A program made the translations under genes and the position numbers. Shown here one piece after another: positions 45,188-53,916 of a stretch of 64,000 nt of DNA (positions within the stretch are counted from its first letter, which is position 1; the number at the start of each line of letters is the position of its first letter). The notes under the pieces are model-generated. The model did not search any database, was not told the DNA's origin, and worked only from the letters and a program-made list of their open reading frames with translations. The DNA lies in contig MKTD01000052.1 of assembly GCA_001898165.1 (NCBI GenBank), positions 1 to 64,000 of the forward strand, read 5' to 3'. The DNA is from Bacteroidia bacterium 43-41 (lineage in GTDB: Bacteria; Bacteroidota; Bacteroidia; Bacteroidales; Dysgonomonadaceae).

Positions 45188-45964
45188 TTATTCTTTTTCA
45201 TCGTGGTCGTGTTGTAAAAGCACCCGGTGCGGCAGTGAACCATGCCCGAGTATTTCAATGGGACACGAATCGTAAGCTCCCATGAGCCACTCTTGCGAAA
45301 TATTGCTGCCACAATGGTAATGCAGGTTTTGGTTAACGCAGGCGATATTTTTCACCTGAGAAATAATGGTTCCCACATCGTGGGAAACCAGTACGATAGC
45401 AATCTCTTTATTTATCTCGTCGAGTAACTTATAAAAATTAGTTTCGAAAAGTTTATCCACGTACGAATTTGGTTCGTCGAGGATAATGAGTTTGGGGTTA
45501 TCGATAATGGCGCGCCCCAGCAACACGCGTTGCAGCTGTCCGCCGGAAAGTTCGCCGATAGCCCTGTATAGCAGGTTTTCGATACCCATTTTTTCGGCAA
45601 TCGGTTTTACTTTTTGTTTGTCTTCTGCTGTGTATCTTTTAATGAATTTTCCCCGGAGTGTTAGGCCGGAGAGAATGACTTCGTGTACGCTGATGGGAAA
45701 TTTTTTATCGATCTGGTTGATCTGCGGCAGATAACCGATATTGATGTGGTTTACTTTTTTTCCGGCATCAAAAAATGTGATATTGCCGGAGGTAACCTGT
45801 GTCAAACCCAGGATTGCTTTCAGCAACGTGGTCTTTCCACCGCCGTTAGGTCCGATAATACCCAGAAAATCGTTTTCGAAAACGGTGAGGGAAACGTTTT
45901 TCAGCACATCGGGTTTGTTTTCGTAACCGACGTTCAGGTTTTGTATTTCAATAATCGGATTCAT
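45188..45964 (-). CDS. Metal ABC transporter ATP-binding protein (ZnuC/MntB type)
   Basis: The 258-residue ATPase has Walker A GPNGGGKTTLL, signature LSGGQLQRVLLGRA, Walker B LIILDEPNSYVD and switch VSHD. Its sequence context (GYLPQINQIDKKFPISVHEV) is typical of zinc/manganese ABC ATPases. The C-terminus is His/Asp-rich (LPHRVLLQHDHDEKE), hinting at metal sensing. Start at 45964 overlaps the substrate-binding gene by 4 bp. The membrane permease gene (ZnuB) is not in this window. Confidence 0.93.
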   Translation of the reverse strand: MNPIIEIQNLNVGYENKPDVLKNVSLTVFENDFLGIIGPNGGGKTTLLKAILGLTQVTSGNITFFDAGKKVNHINIGYLPQINQIDKKFPISVHEVILSGLTLRGKFIKRYTAEDKQKVKPIAEKMGIENLLYRAIGELSGGQLQRVLLGRAIIDNPKLIILDEPNSYVDKLFETNFYKLLDEINKEIAIVLVSHDVGTIISQVKNIACVNQNLHYHCGSNISQEWLMGAYDSCPIEILGHGSLPHRVLLQHDHDEKE

Positions 45965-46851
45965 TTTTCCTGATCGGCTAAAATTTGGGCAATGCGGATC
46001 AATTCTTCGTCCCATTCGTAAGCCAATGGGTTTATGGTGTGCGACCTGGCCCCTATTTCCTTAGCAATGACTTCGGTGTTTTTTATGTCGAATTCCTGCT
46101 GAACAAAAACAGTCTTGATATTTTCGGTCTTTGCCAGATCCACCAGCTCTTTCATTTGAGAGGGTGACGGATTCTTCCCTTCAAACTCAATGCTGTGCTG
46201 CACCAAATTATAGTCGCGGGCAAAATAGGCCAATGCAGGATGATAAACAATAAAACTCCGGGAAGGGATATCTTGCAACAATCGGGTTAGGACAGAGTCG
46301 ATTCCGGTGATTTTTTGTGTGAGTTTTTCGAAGTTGACACGGTAGAAATCGGCATTTTCAGCATCCAGCTCCACCACTGCATCCAACATATTTTGCGAAA
46401 AGCGAATCGCATTTTTTGCAGAACTCCATACATGCGGATCAGCAGCATCACTGTGATCGTGATCGGTGTGCGCATCGTCGTGTGAATGGTCGTGATGTCC
46501 GTGTCCGCCATAAACCCGTTCAATCCCTGAAGAACAATCGACAATTCTCAGGTGGGGGTTATTTTCGGAAAGTTTGCCTGTCCATACGTTTTCATAACCC
46601 AGAAAACCCACTTTAAAATAGGCGCGGCTATTGCCCAGCTTTATCATGGCCGAGGGCGACGGTTCATAAGTTTCGGGGCTCGACCCCGGAGGGACAAGTG
46701 TATTTATCTGGAATTTATCGCCCACAATCTGCTCTAGAAAATACCGTTGCGGTTCAATAGTAACCGTCAGTACGTTCGTTCCCCTTTCGCGGCTCGGATT
46801 GCAAGCAAGAAGCAGGAGTGAAAATGCGAGCGTGAAAATATATTTACTCAT
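45961..46851 (-). CDS. znuA: Zinc-type ABC transporter substrate-binding lipoprotein
   Basis: The 296-residue protein has a lipoprotein signal (LLLLACNPS, Cys17). A His/Asp-rich metal loop (GGHGHHDHSHDD, TDHDHSDAADPHVW) is characteristic of ZnuA. Metal ligands recur later (YHPALAYFARDY; the Asp/Glu near YEWDEELI). It binds zinc at the cell surface or periplasm and delivers it to the ABC permease. It is the first gene of a two-gene operon with the ATPase. The repeat at 46895-46958 lies 43 bp upstream of its start. Confidence 0.92.
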   Translation of the reverse strand: MSKYIFTLAFSLLLLACNPSRERGTNVLTVTIEPQRYFLEQIVGDKFQINTLVPPGSSPETYEPSPSAMIKLGNSRAYFKVGFLGYENVWTGKLSENNPHLRIVDCSSGIERVYGGHGHHDHSHDDAHTDHDHSDAADPHVWSSAKNAIRFSQNMLDAVVELDAENADFYRVNFEKLTQKITGIDSVLTRLLQDIPSRSFIVYHPALAYFARDYNLVQHSIEFEGKNPSPSQMKELVDLAKTENIKTVFVQQEFDIKNTEVIAKEIGARSHTINPLAYEWDEELIRIAQILADQEK

Positions 46852-46894
46852 TCTGTTCGAATTGATTGTTTTGTTGATATCTGTTGCAAAATTA

Positions 46895-46958
46895 AGAAAC
46901 TTTTTGAAGGCGAAGATTTTTTATTTACTTCTTTCGAAAGAAATTCAAAACAGTTTCT
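46895..46958. repeat. 64-bp dispersed intergenic repeat, copy B
   Basis: It starts AGAAACTTTTTGAA and ends TTCAAAACAGTTTCT. It has the same length and ends as the copy at 362-425. It lies in the divergent gap between the zinc-binding protein gene and mnmD. Confidence 0.65.
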
Positions 46959-47000
46959 CAAATAAATAGCGCGACAGGAAAGTTATAAACAAAGATTTTC

Positions 47001-47008
47001 TAATTTTG
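47001..47008 (+). promoter_or_regulatory. Promoter -7 box TAATTTTG of mnmD
   Basis: A TAnnTTTG match ending 19 bp before the ATG at 47028. Confidence 0.5.
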
Positions 47009-47027
47009 TTTGCAGTTAAAGATTGAC

Positions 47028-47696
47028 ATGGATATTGAATTTGAAATTACCGAAGACGGTTCGCACACATTTTTTGTCCCCGGGCTGAATGAGCATTACC
47101 ATTCCACGCACGGCGCCATACAGGAATCGATGCATGTGTTTATCGATGCCGGGTTGCGGCGTTGTGAGAAAAGGGAGGTGAAAGTTCTGGAAATCGGATT
47201 TGGAACGGGATTGAATGCATTTCTGGCCTTGCAGGAAGCTGAAAAGAGAAGCGTGAAAATTGATTTTACCACGCTCGATCTTTATCCTGTTTCAACAGCC
47301 GATGCCGAAAAGTTGAATTATGCAGAATTGATCAATCCCTCCCAAAAAGATATTTTTAAAGAGCTGCATAAAGCGGACTGGGAAAGATGGAATCAGATAA
47401 CGCTCTGGTTTTCGTTACTGAAAATGCAGTTTGATTTCAGTAACCCATCGGAATTTCATCCTGAAAATAAATTTGATATTGTCTTTTTTGACGCCTTTGC
47501 CCCCGAGAAACAACCCGGGATGTGGACACAGCCAATTTTCGATAAAATCTATTCCGTCTCCTCGGAAAACGCAATTTTAACTACTTATTGTGCCAAGGGG
47601 ACTGTGAGAAGGATGTTGCAGGCTGCGGGCTTCTTTGTTGAAAGGCTGCCGGGACCACCCGGAAAAAGAGAGATTTTGCGGGCGGTAAAAAAATAA
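47028..47696 (+). CDS. mnmD: tRNA 5-methylaminomethyl-2-thiouridine methyltransferase (MnmD)
   Basis: The 222-residue stand-alone MnmD (DUF752) methylates nm5s2U to mnm5s2U at tRNA position 34; in E. coli this is part of the MnmC fusion. Motifs are VPGLNEHYHSTHGAIQES at the start, the SAM loop VLEIGFGTGLNAFLAL, and FDIVFFDAFAPEKQPGMW with the DAF active-site segment. The oxidase half of MnmC is absent, as usual in this phylum. Start at 47028 follows the -7 box well. A 13-bp palindrome overlaps the stop at 47696. Confidence 0.93.
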   Translation: MDIEFEITEDGSHTFFVPGLNEHYHSTHGAIQESMHVFIDAGLRRCEKREVKVLEIGFGTGLNAFLALQEAEKRSVKIDFTTLDLYPVSTADAEKLNYAELINPSQKDIFKELHKADWERWNQITLWFSLLKMQFDFSNPSEFHPENKFDIVFFDAFAPEKQPGMWTQPIFDKIYSVSSENAILTTYCAKGTVRRMLQAAGFFVERLPGPPGKREILRAVKK

Positions 47697-47708
47697 GAAA
47701 CAGTTTCT
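47696..47708. repeat. Short palindrome AGAAACAGTTTCT
   Basis: A perfect 13-bp palindrome around a central A. It is the same family as 4127-4139 and the ends of the larger repeats. It sits between the convergent mnmD and NlpE-like genes and might assist termination. Confidence 0.55.
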
Positions 47709-47715
47709 AAATCTG

Positions 47716-48156
47716 CTAAATTTTTTTGAGTTGATATTGCGACGCAAAATCTGCATCGGCAACTTTGCCTTCCGGATCGGAAAGAATAACGCTTCCGCTA
47801 TCAATTCTGTAATACGTTTTAATACCTTTCTTATCGGTCAGCTCAATTACGTTGTCGCTCACGAAAGTGAACTTACCCTGATCCTTGAAAGACCCTAGCT
47901 TCCTGTCTTTATATTCGCGTGTGAGAACAAAAGTCTCATCGGGATTTATGGTTAGATGCGTGGAGATCCCTGCTGTGTTTGCCGCAGGAATAACGCCTTG
48001 GTAGGTTCCGTAAATATCCGTTACAGAGCCGGAAGTTTGTACATTTTCCATCGTTGTGGCAACGTTGCTTTGGCTTTCGTTAGCCGTTTGTTTATTGCCG
48101 CAACGTATAAAAAGTGTTACAAGCGCAACCAGTGCAATGATTTTTATAGTTTTCAT
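47716..48156 (-). CDS. NlpE-like lipoprotein lacking the CxxC
   Basis: The 146-residue lipoprotein (Cys19 in TLFIRCGN) has an NlpE N-terminal-like domain of about 100 residues (GTYQGVIPAANTAGISTHLT, then INPDETFVLTREYKD). In NlpE of other bacteria the domain starts with PCADCPGI, a redox or metal CxxC; here these positions are PAANTAGI, so both cysteines are missing. It may be a structural or outer-membrane stress-sensing homologue without copper function. It is transcribed leftward, convergent with mnmD. Confidence 0.78.
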   Translation of the reverse strand: MKTIKIIALVALVTLFIRCGNKQTANESQSNVATTMENVQTSGSVTDIYGTYQGVIPAANTAGISTHLTINPDETFVLTREYKDRKLGSFKDQGKFTFVSDNVIELTDKKGIKTYYRIDSGSVILSDPEGKVADADFASQYQLKKI

Positions 48157-48402
48157 AAATTTGTTGTTGTTGATAAACTTAGAACTTAATCGGTTTATAA
48201 CAACAAAATTACATCGATTGTTTCAGATGATAATCAGGGCCATAAGGTAATGAGGAAATAATACCCATTTTTTTATGGTTTGTCCGGAAATGAACATAAC
48301 TGTCCGCTTTCGGACATCTTTGGTTATTGTATATTGCTTATTTTCAGCATGTTGATTTTTTGGCACATCGATTGTAACAAGAATGAAAACAGATTAAAAT
48401 AA

Positions 48403-49650
48403 ATGGATAGAAAAATACCTAAGGAAGTTCTCCGAAAAGAAAGAAACATAAAATTCATAAAACTGGGAGCCGTAATTTTGGCTTCGGTTATCGCAATTGC
48501 TGTTGTTATTTCCCTTTTGCGCGAGAGTATAAACCTGAAGAACATCCAGTTATCTACCATTGATACCGGTACGATTGAAGTTTCGGTGAGCGCTTCGGGA
48601 AAAGTGGTGCCCGCGTTTGAGGAGACCATTATTGCACCTATCGAGAGCCGTATTGTGGAGGTGTATAAAAAAGCCGGCGATTCGGTGGATGTGGGTACAC
48701 CACTCGTGAAACTCGATTTACAAAGTATCGAGACCGATTACCGGAAAATGCTCGACGAACTGCAAATGCGCCAATACCGGTTGGAGCAGCAGCGTATCAA
48801 GAACAACAACACACTCAGCAATACCGAGATGCAGCTGAAGGTGAACGATATGCAAATCGATAAAATGCAGGTGGAAGTGCGCAATGAGCGTTACTTAGAC
48901 AGCATCGGCGCCGGAACAACAGATAAAGTGCGCGAAACGGAACTGAGCTACAACGTAGCGAAGCTGGAGCAGGAGCAGGCCCGCAAGAAATTCGAGAACG
49001 ACAAACAGGTTGCCGGCTCCGAACTTCGCGTTCAGGAACTCGAACTCGAAATCTTCCGCAAAACCCTTGCCGAAACGAAACGCATCCTGGACGACGCGCA
49101 AATCCGCTCCCCGCGAAAGGCCATCCTTACCTACATCAATAACCAGGTGGGTACACGTGTGCCGCAGGGAACACAAGTGGCTATCCTTTCTGACCTGTCG
49201 CACTTTAAAATCGACGGCGAAATTGCCGACAGCTATGGCGACCGGATCTCTACGGGGAATAAAGTGGTGGTGCGTATCGGAAGCGAGGAGCTTACGGGTG
49301 TCGTGAGCAATGTTACACCACTATCTAAAAACGGTGTTATCCAGTTCTCGGTGCAATTGGAAGATGACAGCCACAGTCGCCTTCGTTCCGGTTTAAAAAC
49401 CGATGTGTATGTGATGAACGCCGTGAAAGACGATGTGATGCGCATTGCCAATGGCCCCTATTACAGTGGGCCGGGAACATACGAACTGTTTATGATGAAC
49501 GGCAACTCGCTCGAAAGGCGCAAAGTACAACTCGGTGAGAGCAATTACGAATTTGTGGAAGTGATGTCGGGCTTGAAACCGGGCGACCGTGTAGTGGTGT
49601 CGGATATGAGCCAATATAGGAACAAGAGTAAGTTAAAAATGAAGAATTGA
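48403..49650 (+). CDS. HlyD/MacA-type periplasmic adaptor
   Basis: The 415-residue protein has an N-terminal membrane anchor (LGAVILASVIAIAVVISLL). A split biotinyl-lipoyl domain follows, with first half VYKKAGDSVDVGTPLVKLD and second half near QIRSPRKAILTYIN. Between them is a long coiled coil (about residues 110-230) that would contact the TolC channel. A membrane-proximal beta domain (DRISTGNKVVVRIG) closes it. It links the ABC permease pairs to the TolC-like channel in a tripartite export system. It is the first gene of a long rightward locus. Confidence 0.92.
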   Translation: MDRKIPKEVLRKERNIKFIKLGAVILASVIAIAVVISLLRESINLKNIQLSTIDTGTIEVSVSASGKVVPAFEETIIAPIESRIVEVYKKAGDSVDVGTPLVKLDLQSIETDYRKMLDELQMRQYRLEQQRIKNNNTLSNTEMQLKVNDMQIDKMQVEVRNERYLDSIGAGTTDKVRETELSYNVAKLEQEQARKKFENDKQVAGSELRVQELELEIFRKTLAETKRILDDAQIRSPRKAILTYINNQVGTRVPQGTQVAILSDLSHFKIDGEIADSYGDRISTGNKVVVRIGSEELTGVVSNVTPLSKNGVIQFSVQLEDDSHSRLRSGLKTDVYVMNAVKDDVMRIANGPYYSGPGTYELFMMNGNSLERRKVQLGESNYEFVEVMSGLKPGDRVVVSDMSQYRNKSKLKMKN

Positions 49651-49728
49651 CTCCTAATTGTTCTCTGCTCATTTATAAACCATTTTTCGTTTCCGATTTT
49701 GATAAGAAAATTTTAACAATCCGAAAAT

Positions 49729-51000
49729 ATGTTGAGGCAATATTTCAAACAAATAATACAGCTTTGGAAATCTAATCCGCTGTTCAGTGTGATTTCGGTG
49801 TTGGCAACGGCGTTCACCATTGCCTTTGTGATGATACTTTGTATGGTGTACGCTTTCCGGACGGCAGATACGCCGCCCGAAGCCAACCGTAGCCGTACGC
49901 TCTACTCGGATAGAGGCTATTCCTATCTCACTAAAGACCGTTCGAAGGCCAACTCGGGTATGTCGAAGAGCGTGGCGAACGCCATTTTTGGCAACCTGCA
50001 AAATGCTGAGACCGTAAGTTATATCCAATGGAAAGGGGAGGGGATGGGTTTTGTTTCCACTGCTCCGTCAAACCGCGAAAAAAAGATGGTGAGTCCGGTG
50101 GACGACCATTTCTTTAAAATTTTCAGTTACGAATTTCTGGCCGGGCAGCCTTTCAATGCCGGACAGGTGGCAACCGAAAGCAAAGTTGCCATCGTTACCG
50201 ACCGCATTGCCCGTCAATACTTTGGCAGCGTGGGAAATGCCATGGGCAAAGACATCACTGTCGGAATGAGCAACAATTGTCGCATAGTGGGAGTGGTGAA
50301 AGCGGTAAGCTCACTGTATAACAAAGCATATGGCGACGTATGGACGGTGGCGGACAATGCTTCGCTCGACTGGGGCCCGCAATACTCCGAAGGTTTGCGC
50401 GGGATGTGCGGAGTGGTGTTGACCGCCAAAAAAGGATCCTCGATGAAAGCCTTGCGGAAAGAAATCGACCAAAACATCGAGAGCTTAAACGCCGGAAAGC
50501 GCGAATACACTTTTGAACAGAGAATGCTTTCCCATGCAGAAAGCAGTTTTTACAACAAAAAAACGACAAATCCCATCCGGATTTTTGTGGTGTTGGTCTT
50601 GATTTTGTTGATAGTTCCGGCAATCAATATGTCGGGGTTGCTTTCGGCACAAATGAAAAAACGCATCCCCGAAATCGCTATTCGAAAGGCTTACGGAGCA
50701 AGCAACAGTGAAGTGACATCACAATTGTTGTTCGAAAACCTGTTGCTTACCGTTATAGGTGGCATCGTGGGGCTGCTGCTGGCTGTTACGGCCGTACTGT
50801 TGTTCAAAAACATACTGCTGGCAGACCTTACCACCGTGAATGCCAATGCAAGTTTCCACCTGCCCTCCAAACTTTTTTTCGATCCCGTAATATTTGTGCT
50901 GGCTTTTTTGTTCTGCTTCGTGATTAACTTGTTATCGGCCATCGTTCCAGTATGGAGCGCATCGCGAACAACCATTATGCAAGCCATTAAAGGAGAATAG
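49729..51000 (+). CDS. FtsX/MacB-type ABC permease, pair 1 first subunit
   Basis: The 423-residue permease has an N-terminal helix (SVISVLATAFTIAFVMILCM), a large periplasmic MacB-like domain, then three helices in the FtsX core (AINMSGLLSAQMKKRIPEIA). The EIAIRKAYGAS motif is the cytoplasmic coupling helix of MacB/LolC permeases. The C-terminal PVWSASRTTIMQAIKGE is typical. It begins MLRQYFKQIIQLWKSN, closely matching the starts at 52979 and 55290. It is followed by a second, different permease 3 bp downstream. Confidence 0.9.
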   Translation: MLRQYFKQIIQLWKSNPLFSVISVLATAFTIAFVMILCMVYAFRTADTPPEANRSRTLYSDRGYSYLTKDRSKANSGMSKSVANAIFGNLQNAETVSYIQWKGEGMGFVSTAPSNREKKMVSPVDDHFFKIFSYEFLAGQPFNAGQVATESKVAIVTDRIARQYFGSVGNAMGKDITVGMSNNCRIVGVVKAVSSLYNKAYGDVWTVADNASLDWGPQYSEGLRGMCGVVLTAKKGSSMKALRKEIDQNIESLNAGKREYTFEQRMLSHAESSFYNKKTTNPIRIFVVLVLILLIVPAINMSGLLSAQMKKRIPEIAIRKAYGASNSEVTSQLLFENLLLTVIGGIVGLLLAVTAVLLFKNILLADLTTVNANASFHLPSKLFFDPVIFVLAFLFCFVINLLSAIVPVWSASRTTIMQAIKGE

Positions 51001-51003
51001 ATT

Positions 51004-52251
51004 ATGTGGAAAATAGCGTTAAGACAGTTATGGAAAAACCGAAAATTCAACGGTTGGTTTTTTGTGGAAATTTTTATTGTTTCGGTGCTGCTGTGGTATT
51101 GTGTAGATTTTCTGTATGTGGTGGTGCGTAAAAATGCAGAACCAACGGGCCTGAATACTGAGCATGTGTATCGGCTGAACCTGGGTGTAAATGTCAATCA
51201 GGATTTCGACCGTAATAATCTCGATACCGTTGAGGCCTATATGTTGGATCCATTGTTGCAGATCGTGCAGTTGGTGCACGATTATCCGGGCGTGGAAGCC
51301 GTGGCATACTCGTACGGTACGACCCAGTTTTCGGAACGGTACATGTTTCAAAGTTACACAGTCAACGATTCGAACTCCTATCAATCTGCGATCCGCTACG
51401 TGAGCGAAGAATATCCGAAAGTGTTCAAAATGGACCTGCGACAGGGAGGATTTACAGACTGGGGTTTACGTGCAACGCCGCAGGGTGCGGTTCTTTCGCC
51501 CGACTTGGCAGACTCGCTCTTTCACTCGCAAGACGTTGTGGGCAAAACTTTTCACGATTATTTTTCGCCCGATTTGAAGTACAAAGTGGGCGGCGTTTCT
51601 TCGCCCATGAAATTTCAAAAATACGATCGTTATCAAAGTTTTATTTATGTGCCTTTAAACCAGAGATATTTAGCCTCTTCCGTTCCGGCAATCGAAGTCC
51701 GTGTGCGCGCCGAAGCCGATTCACCACAGTTTGCCGAACAATTTATCGAAGCAATGAGAACCAAACTCAACATCGGGTTTTTCTATCTTTTTGGTTTCAT
51801 GTCGTACGATTTCCGTTCCGAAGTTGCTAACATAAACAGTGGCATCACACAATACGTGAGTGTGGTTGTGGGGCTGGTGCTGTTTTTTATGTTTATTGTC
51901 TTTTTAGGTATTATGGGTATGTTTTGGTTTCAGGTAGAGTCCCGACAGTCGGAGATCGGCCTGCGTATGGCGCTGGGTGCGAGCCGGCGAGGGGTGTTGG
52001 GCTATATTGTGTTGGAGAGTATGGTGATTTTCGCATTGGCTTTTCTTCCTGCGCTCATCGTTTGCGTCAACCTTGCTTACTGGGATGTAACTTATACGTT
52101 CAACGATGCCATGGACTATACCCGGAGTCGGTTTTGGATAACGGTATTTACTACCGCCCTGATAATGATAGGCATTATATCATTGAGTGTACTGATTCCG
52201 GCAAACCGGGCGTCGAAAGTACATCCGGTAGAGGCGCTCAGGGAGGAATGA
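51004..52251 (+). CDS. FtsX/MacB-type ABC permease, pair 1 second subunit
   Basis: The 415-residue permease has an N-terminal helix (VEIFIVSVLLWYCVDFLYVV), a periplasmic domain of about 250 residues, and an FtsX core (VVVGLVLFFMFIVFLGIMGM). The coupling motif SEIGLRMALGAS and the C-terminal PANRASKVHPVEALREE are present. Its partner is the gene at 49729. Heteromeric permease pairs are common in Bacteroidota Mac/Lol-type loci. The ATPase follows 48 bp later. Confidence 0.9.
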   Translation: MWKIALRQLWKNRKFNGWFFVEIFIVSVLLWYCVDFLYVVVRKNAEPTGLNTEHVYRLNLGVNVNQDFDRNNLDTVEAYMLDPLLQIVQLVHDYPGVEAVAYSYGTTQFSERYMFQSYTVNDSNSYQSAIRYVSEEYPKVFKMDLRQGGFTDWGLRATPQGAVLSPDLADSLFHSQDVVGKTFHDYFSPDLKYKVGGVSSPMKFQKYDRYQSFIYVPLNQRYLASSVPAIEVRVRAEADSPQFAEQFIEAMRTKLNIGFFYLFGFMSYDFRSEVANINSGITQYVSVVVGLVLFFMFIVFLGIMGMFWFQVESRQSEIGLRMALGASRRGVLGYIVLESMVIFALAFLPALIVCVNLAYWDVTYTFNDAMDYTRSRFWITVFTTALIMIGIISLSVLIPANRASKVHPVEALREE

Positions 52252-52299
52252 TTGATTAATGAGAATAACGGACCAATAAGAATAATATAAAAATTAAAA

Positions 52300-52974
52300 A
52301 TGGGAACAATGATTTTATTAAACCAGGTCGATAAGATTTATCGCACCGAAGAGATTGAAACGGTAGCGTTGGAAAACGTGAACTTAGAAGTGAAAAAAGG
52401 TGAATTCCTCGCCGTAATGGGACCGTCGGGGTGCGGAAAATCTACCCTGCTCAATGTGATGGGATTGCTGGATGCACCCACATCCGGCAAAGTAATTATC
52501 GATGGTAAGGAAACGGCCGCTATGAAAGACCGTGCACTGGCTAAGTTCCGTAACGAAAACCTTGGCTTTGTGTTCCAAAGCTTCCACCTGATCAATTCGC
52601 TCAACGTGCTCGACAATGTGGAGCTTCCGCTGCTCTATCGTAAAACGGGGGCACGCGAACGCCGCCGCTTAGCGGAAGCCGTACTTGAAAAAGTAGGTCT
52701 TTCACACCGTATGCGCCATTTCCCCACCCAACTATCGGGCGGACAGTGCCAGCGCGTAGCTATTGCCCGCGCCGTGATCGGTAATCCGTCGATTATCCTG
52801 GCCGATGAGCCGACCGGAAACCTCGATTCAAAGATGGGCGCAGAGGTGATGGAGTTGTTGCACCAACTCAACCGTGAAGACGGCCGTACCATCGTGATGG
52901 TGACACACGACGAGAGCAAAGCTAAAGAAACATCACGCATCATCCGCTTCCTCGACGGCCGGCAAATCTCGTAA
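52300..52974 (+). CDS. MacB/LolD-type ABC ATPase
   Basis: The 224-residue ATPase has Walker A GPSGCGKSTLLN, Q-loop FVFQSFHLI, signature LSGGQCQRVAIARA, Walker B IILADEPTGNLD and switch VTHD. It is the only ATPase in the 48-60 kb locus, so it probably serves both permease pairs. Translation may start at 52300 or three codons later; the first gives MGTMILLNQVDKIY. Followed 4 bp later by the permease stub at 52979. Confidence 0.95.
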   Translation: MGTMILLNQVDKIYRTEEIETVALENVNLEVKKGEFLAVMGPSGCGKSTLLNVMGLLDAPTSGKVIIDGKETAAMKDRALAKFRNENLGFVFQSFHLINSLNVLDNVELPLLYRKTGARERRRLAEAVLEKVGLSHRMRHFPTQLSGGQCQRVAIARAVIGNPSIILADEPTGNLDSKMGAEVMELLHQLNREDGRTIVMVTHDESKAKETSRIIRFLDGRQIS

Positions 52975-52978
52975 AAGA

Positions 52979-53188
52979 ATGCTCAAGCAATATTTCAAAC
53001 AAGCGTGGCAACTGTTGAAAGAAAATCTCGAAGAGGACAACGATAGAATCATTACTAAAAACAGTTATAACAATGAAAACAAAAACTTTATTGACTATTA
53101 TCCTTGCCGCAATGGCAATTGTAAGCGCATCGGCGCAGAACAGAATCGTAAAACAAAACCGTCAGGTAGCAGAATTTACTGCCATTGA
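52979..53188 (+). pseudogene. 5' stub of an FtsX-type permease
   Basis: The first 17 codons (MLKQYFKQAWQLLKENL) match the start of the permease at 55290 (MIQQYFKQAWRLLKENP) and less closely that at 49729. After position 53029 the similarity stops; the remaining frame up to 53188 overlaps the GIN-domain gene and is meaningless. This suggests that a permease was once located here and that a segment was replaced or inserted. The DNA match with the 55290 start is about 80 per cent over some 48 bp. Confidence 0.7.
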
Positions 53189-53909
53189 CGCTTCAAGCGG
53201 ATGGGATGTAATCATCCGTCAGGGCAACCGTCAATCGGTTTCCATAGAGGTAAGCGAAGAATTACTGGACAGGGCCGTTGTGGAAGTAAAGAACGGTACA
53301 TTGCACATTTATAATGAGAACCGCAACCGTTCTTTCTCGTTTCGCAATATGCGCAATACAACGCAAAAAGCGTACGTTACGGTGACAAATCTACAAAAAA
53401 TAGAGGCGTCGGGCGGTGTGGATATCCGTTTTGAAACTCCGCTGAAAACCGGTGATCTTGAGGTAAACTTAAGTGGCGGAACCGATCTGGAGAATTTGAT
53501 ACTGGATTGTAACCGCTTCAACGGACAGTTTTCGGGCGGCTGTGATGCCGGGATAACATTCTCAGGCGCGAAAGAGGTGAAAGCCGATATAAGTGGAGGC
53601 AGCGATGTGAAACTGCGTGAAATATCCGCACGGATGACCTGGATCTCCGCCAGTGGGGGGTGCGACATAGAACTGACGGGGAAAACCGACAGCCTCACCC
53701 TGGACGCCAGTGGAGGATGTGACGTTTCGGCTTCGGGGCTCGAAGCACAGGATTGTACGGCTGCTTTTTCAGGTGCCGCCGACGGCGGACTGTTCGTTAC
53801 TCACCGGCTGGACATCCGCGTGAGTGGTGCGGCTGATGTAACCTGTAAAGGTAATCCGCGCGATATAAGCAAGTCTGTAAGTAAGAGCAGCTCGCTGACG
53901 ATGAGGTAA
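53073..53909 (+). CDS. Secreted GIN-domain (DUF2807) protein
   Basis: The 278-residue protein has a signal peptide (TLLTIILAAMAIVSASAQ) and a right-handed beta-helix-like head_GIN domain with repeats such as IEASGGVDIRFE, VNLSGGTDLENLI, ADISGGSDVKLR and LDASGGCDVSAS. The repeated SGGxD turns are typical. Such proteins are cell-surface or periplasmic and of unknown function, often near ABC transporters or two-component systems in this phylum. It sits between a permease stub and an antisense ATPase gene. Confidence 0.9.
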   Translation: MKTKTLLTIILAAMAIVSASAQNRIVKQNRQVAEFTAIDASSGWDVIIRQGNRQSVSIEVSEELLDRAVVEVKNGTLHIYNENRNRSFSFRNMRNTTQKAYVTVTNLQKIEASGGVDIRFETPLKTGDLEVNLSGGTDLENLILDCNRFNGQFSGGCDAGITFSGAKEVKADISGGSDVKLREISARMTWISASGGCDIELTGKTDSLTLDASGGCDVSASGLEAQDCTAAFSGAADGGLFVTHRLDIRVSGAADVTCKGNPRDISKSVSKSSSLTMR

Positions 53910-53916
53910 CGATAAT

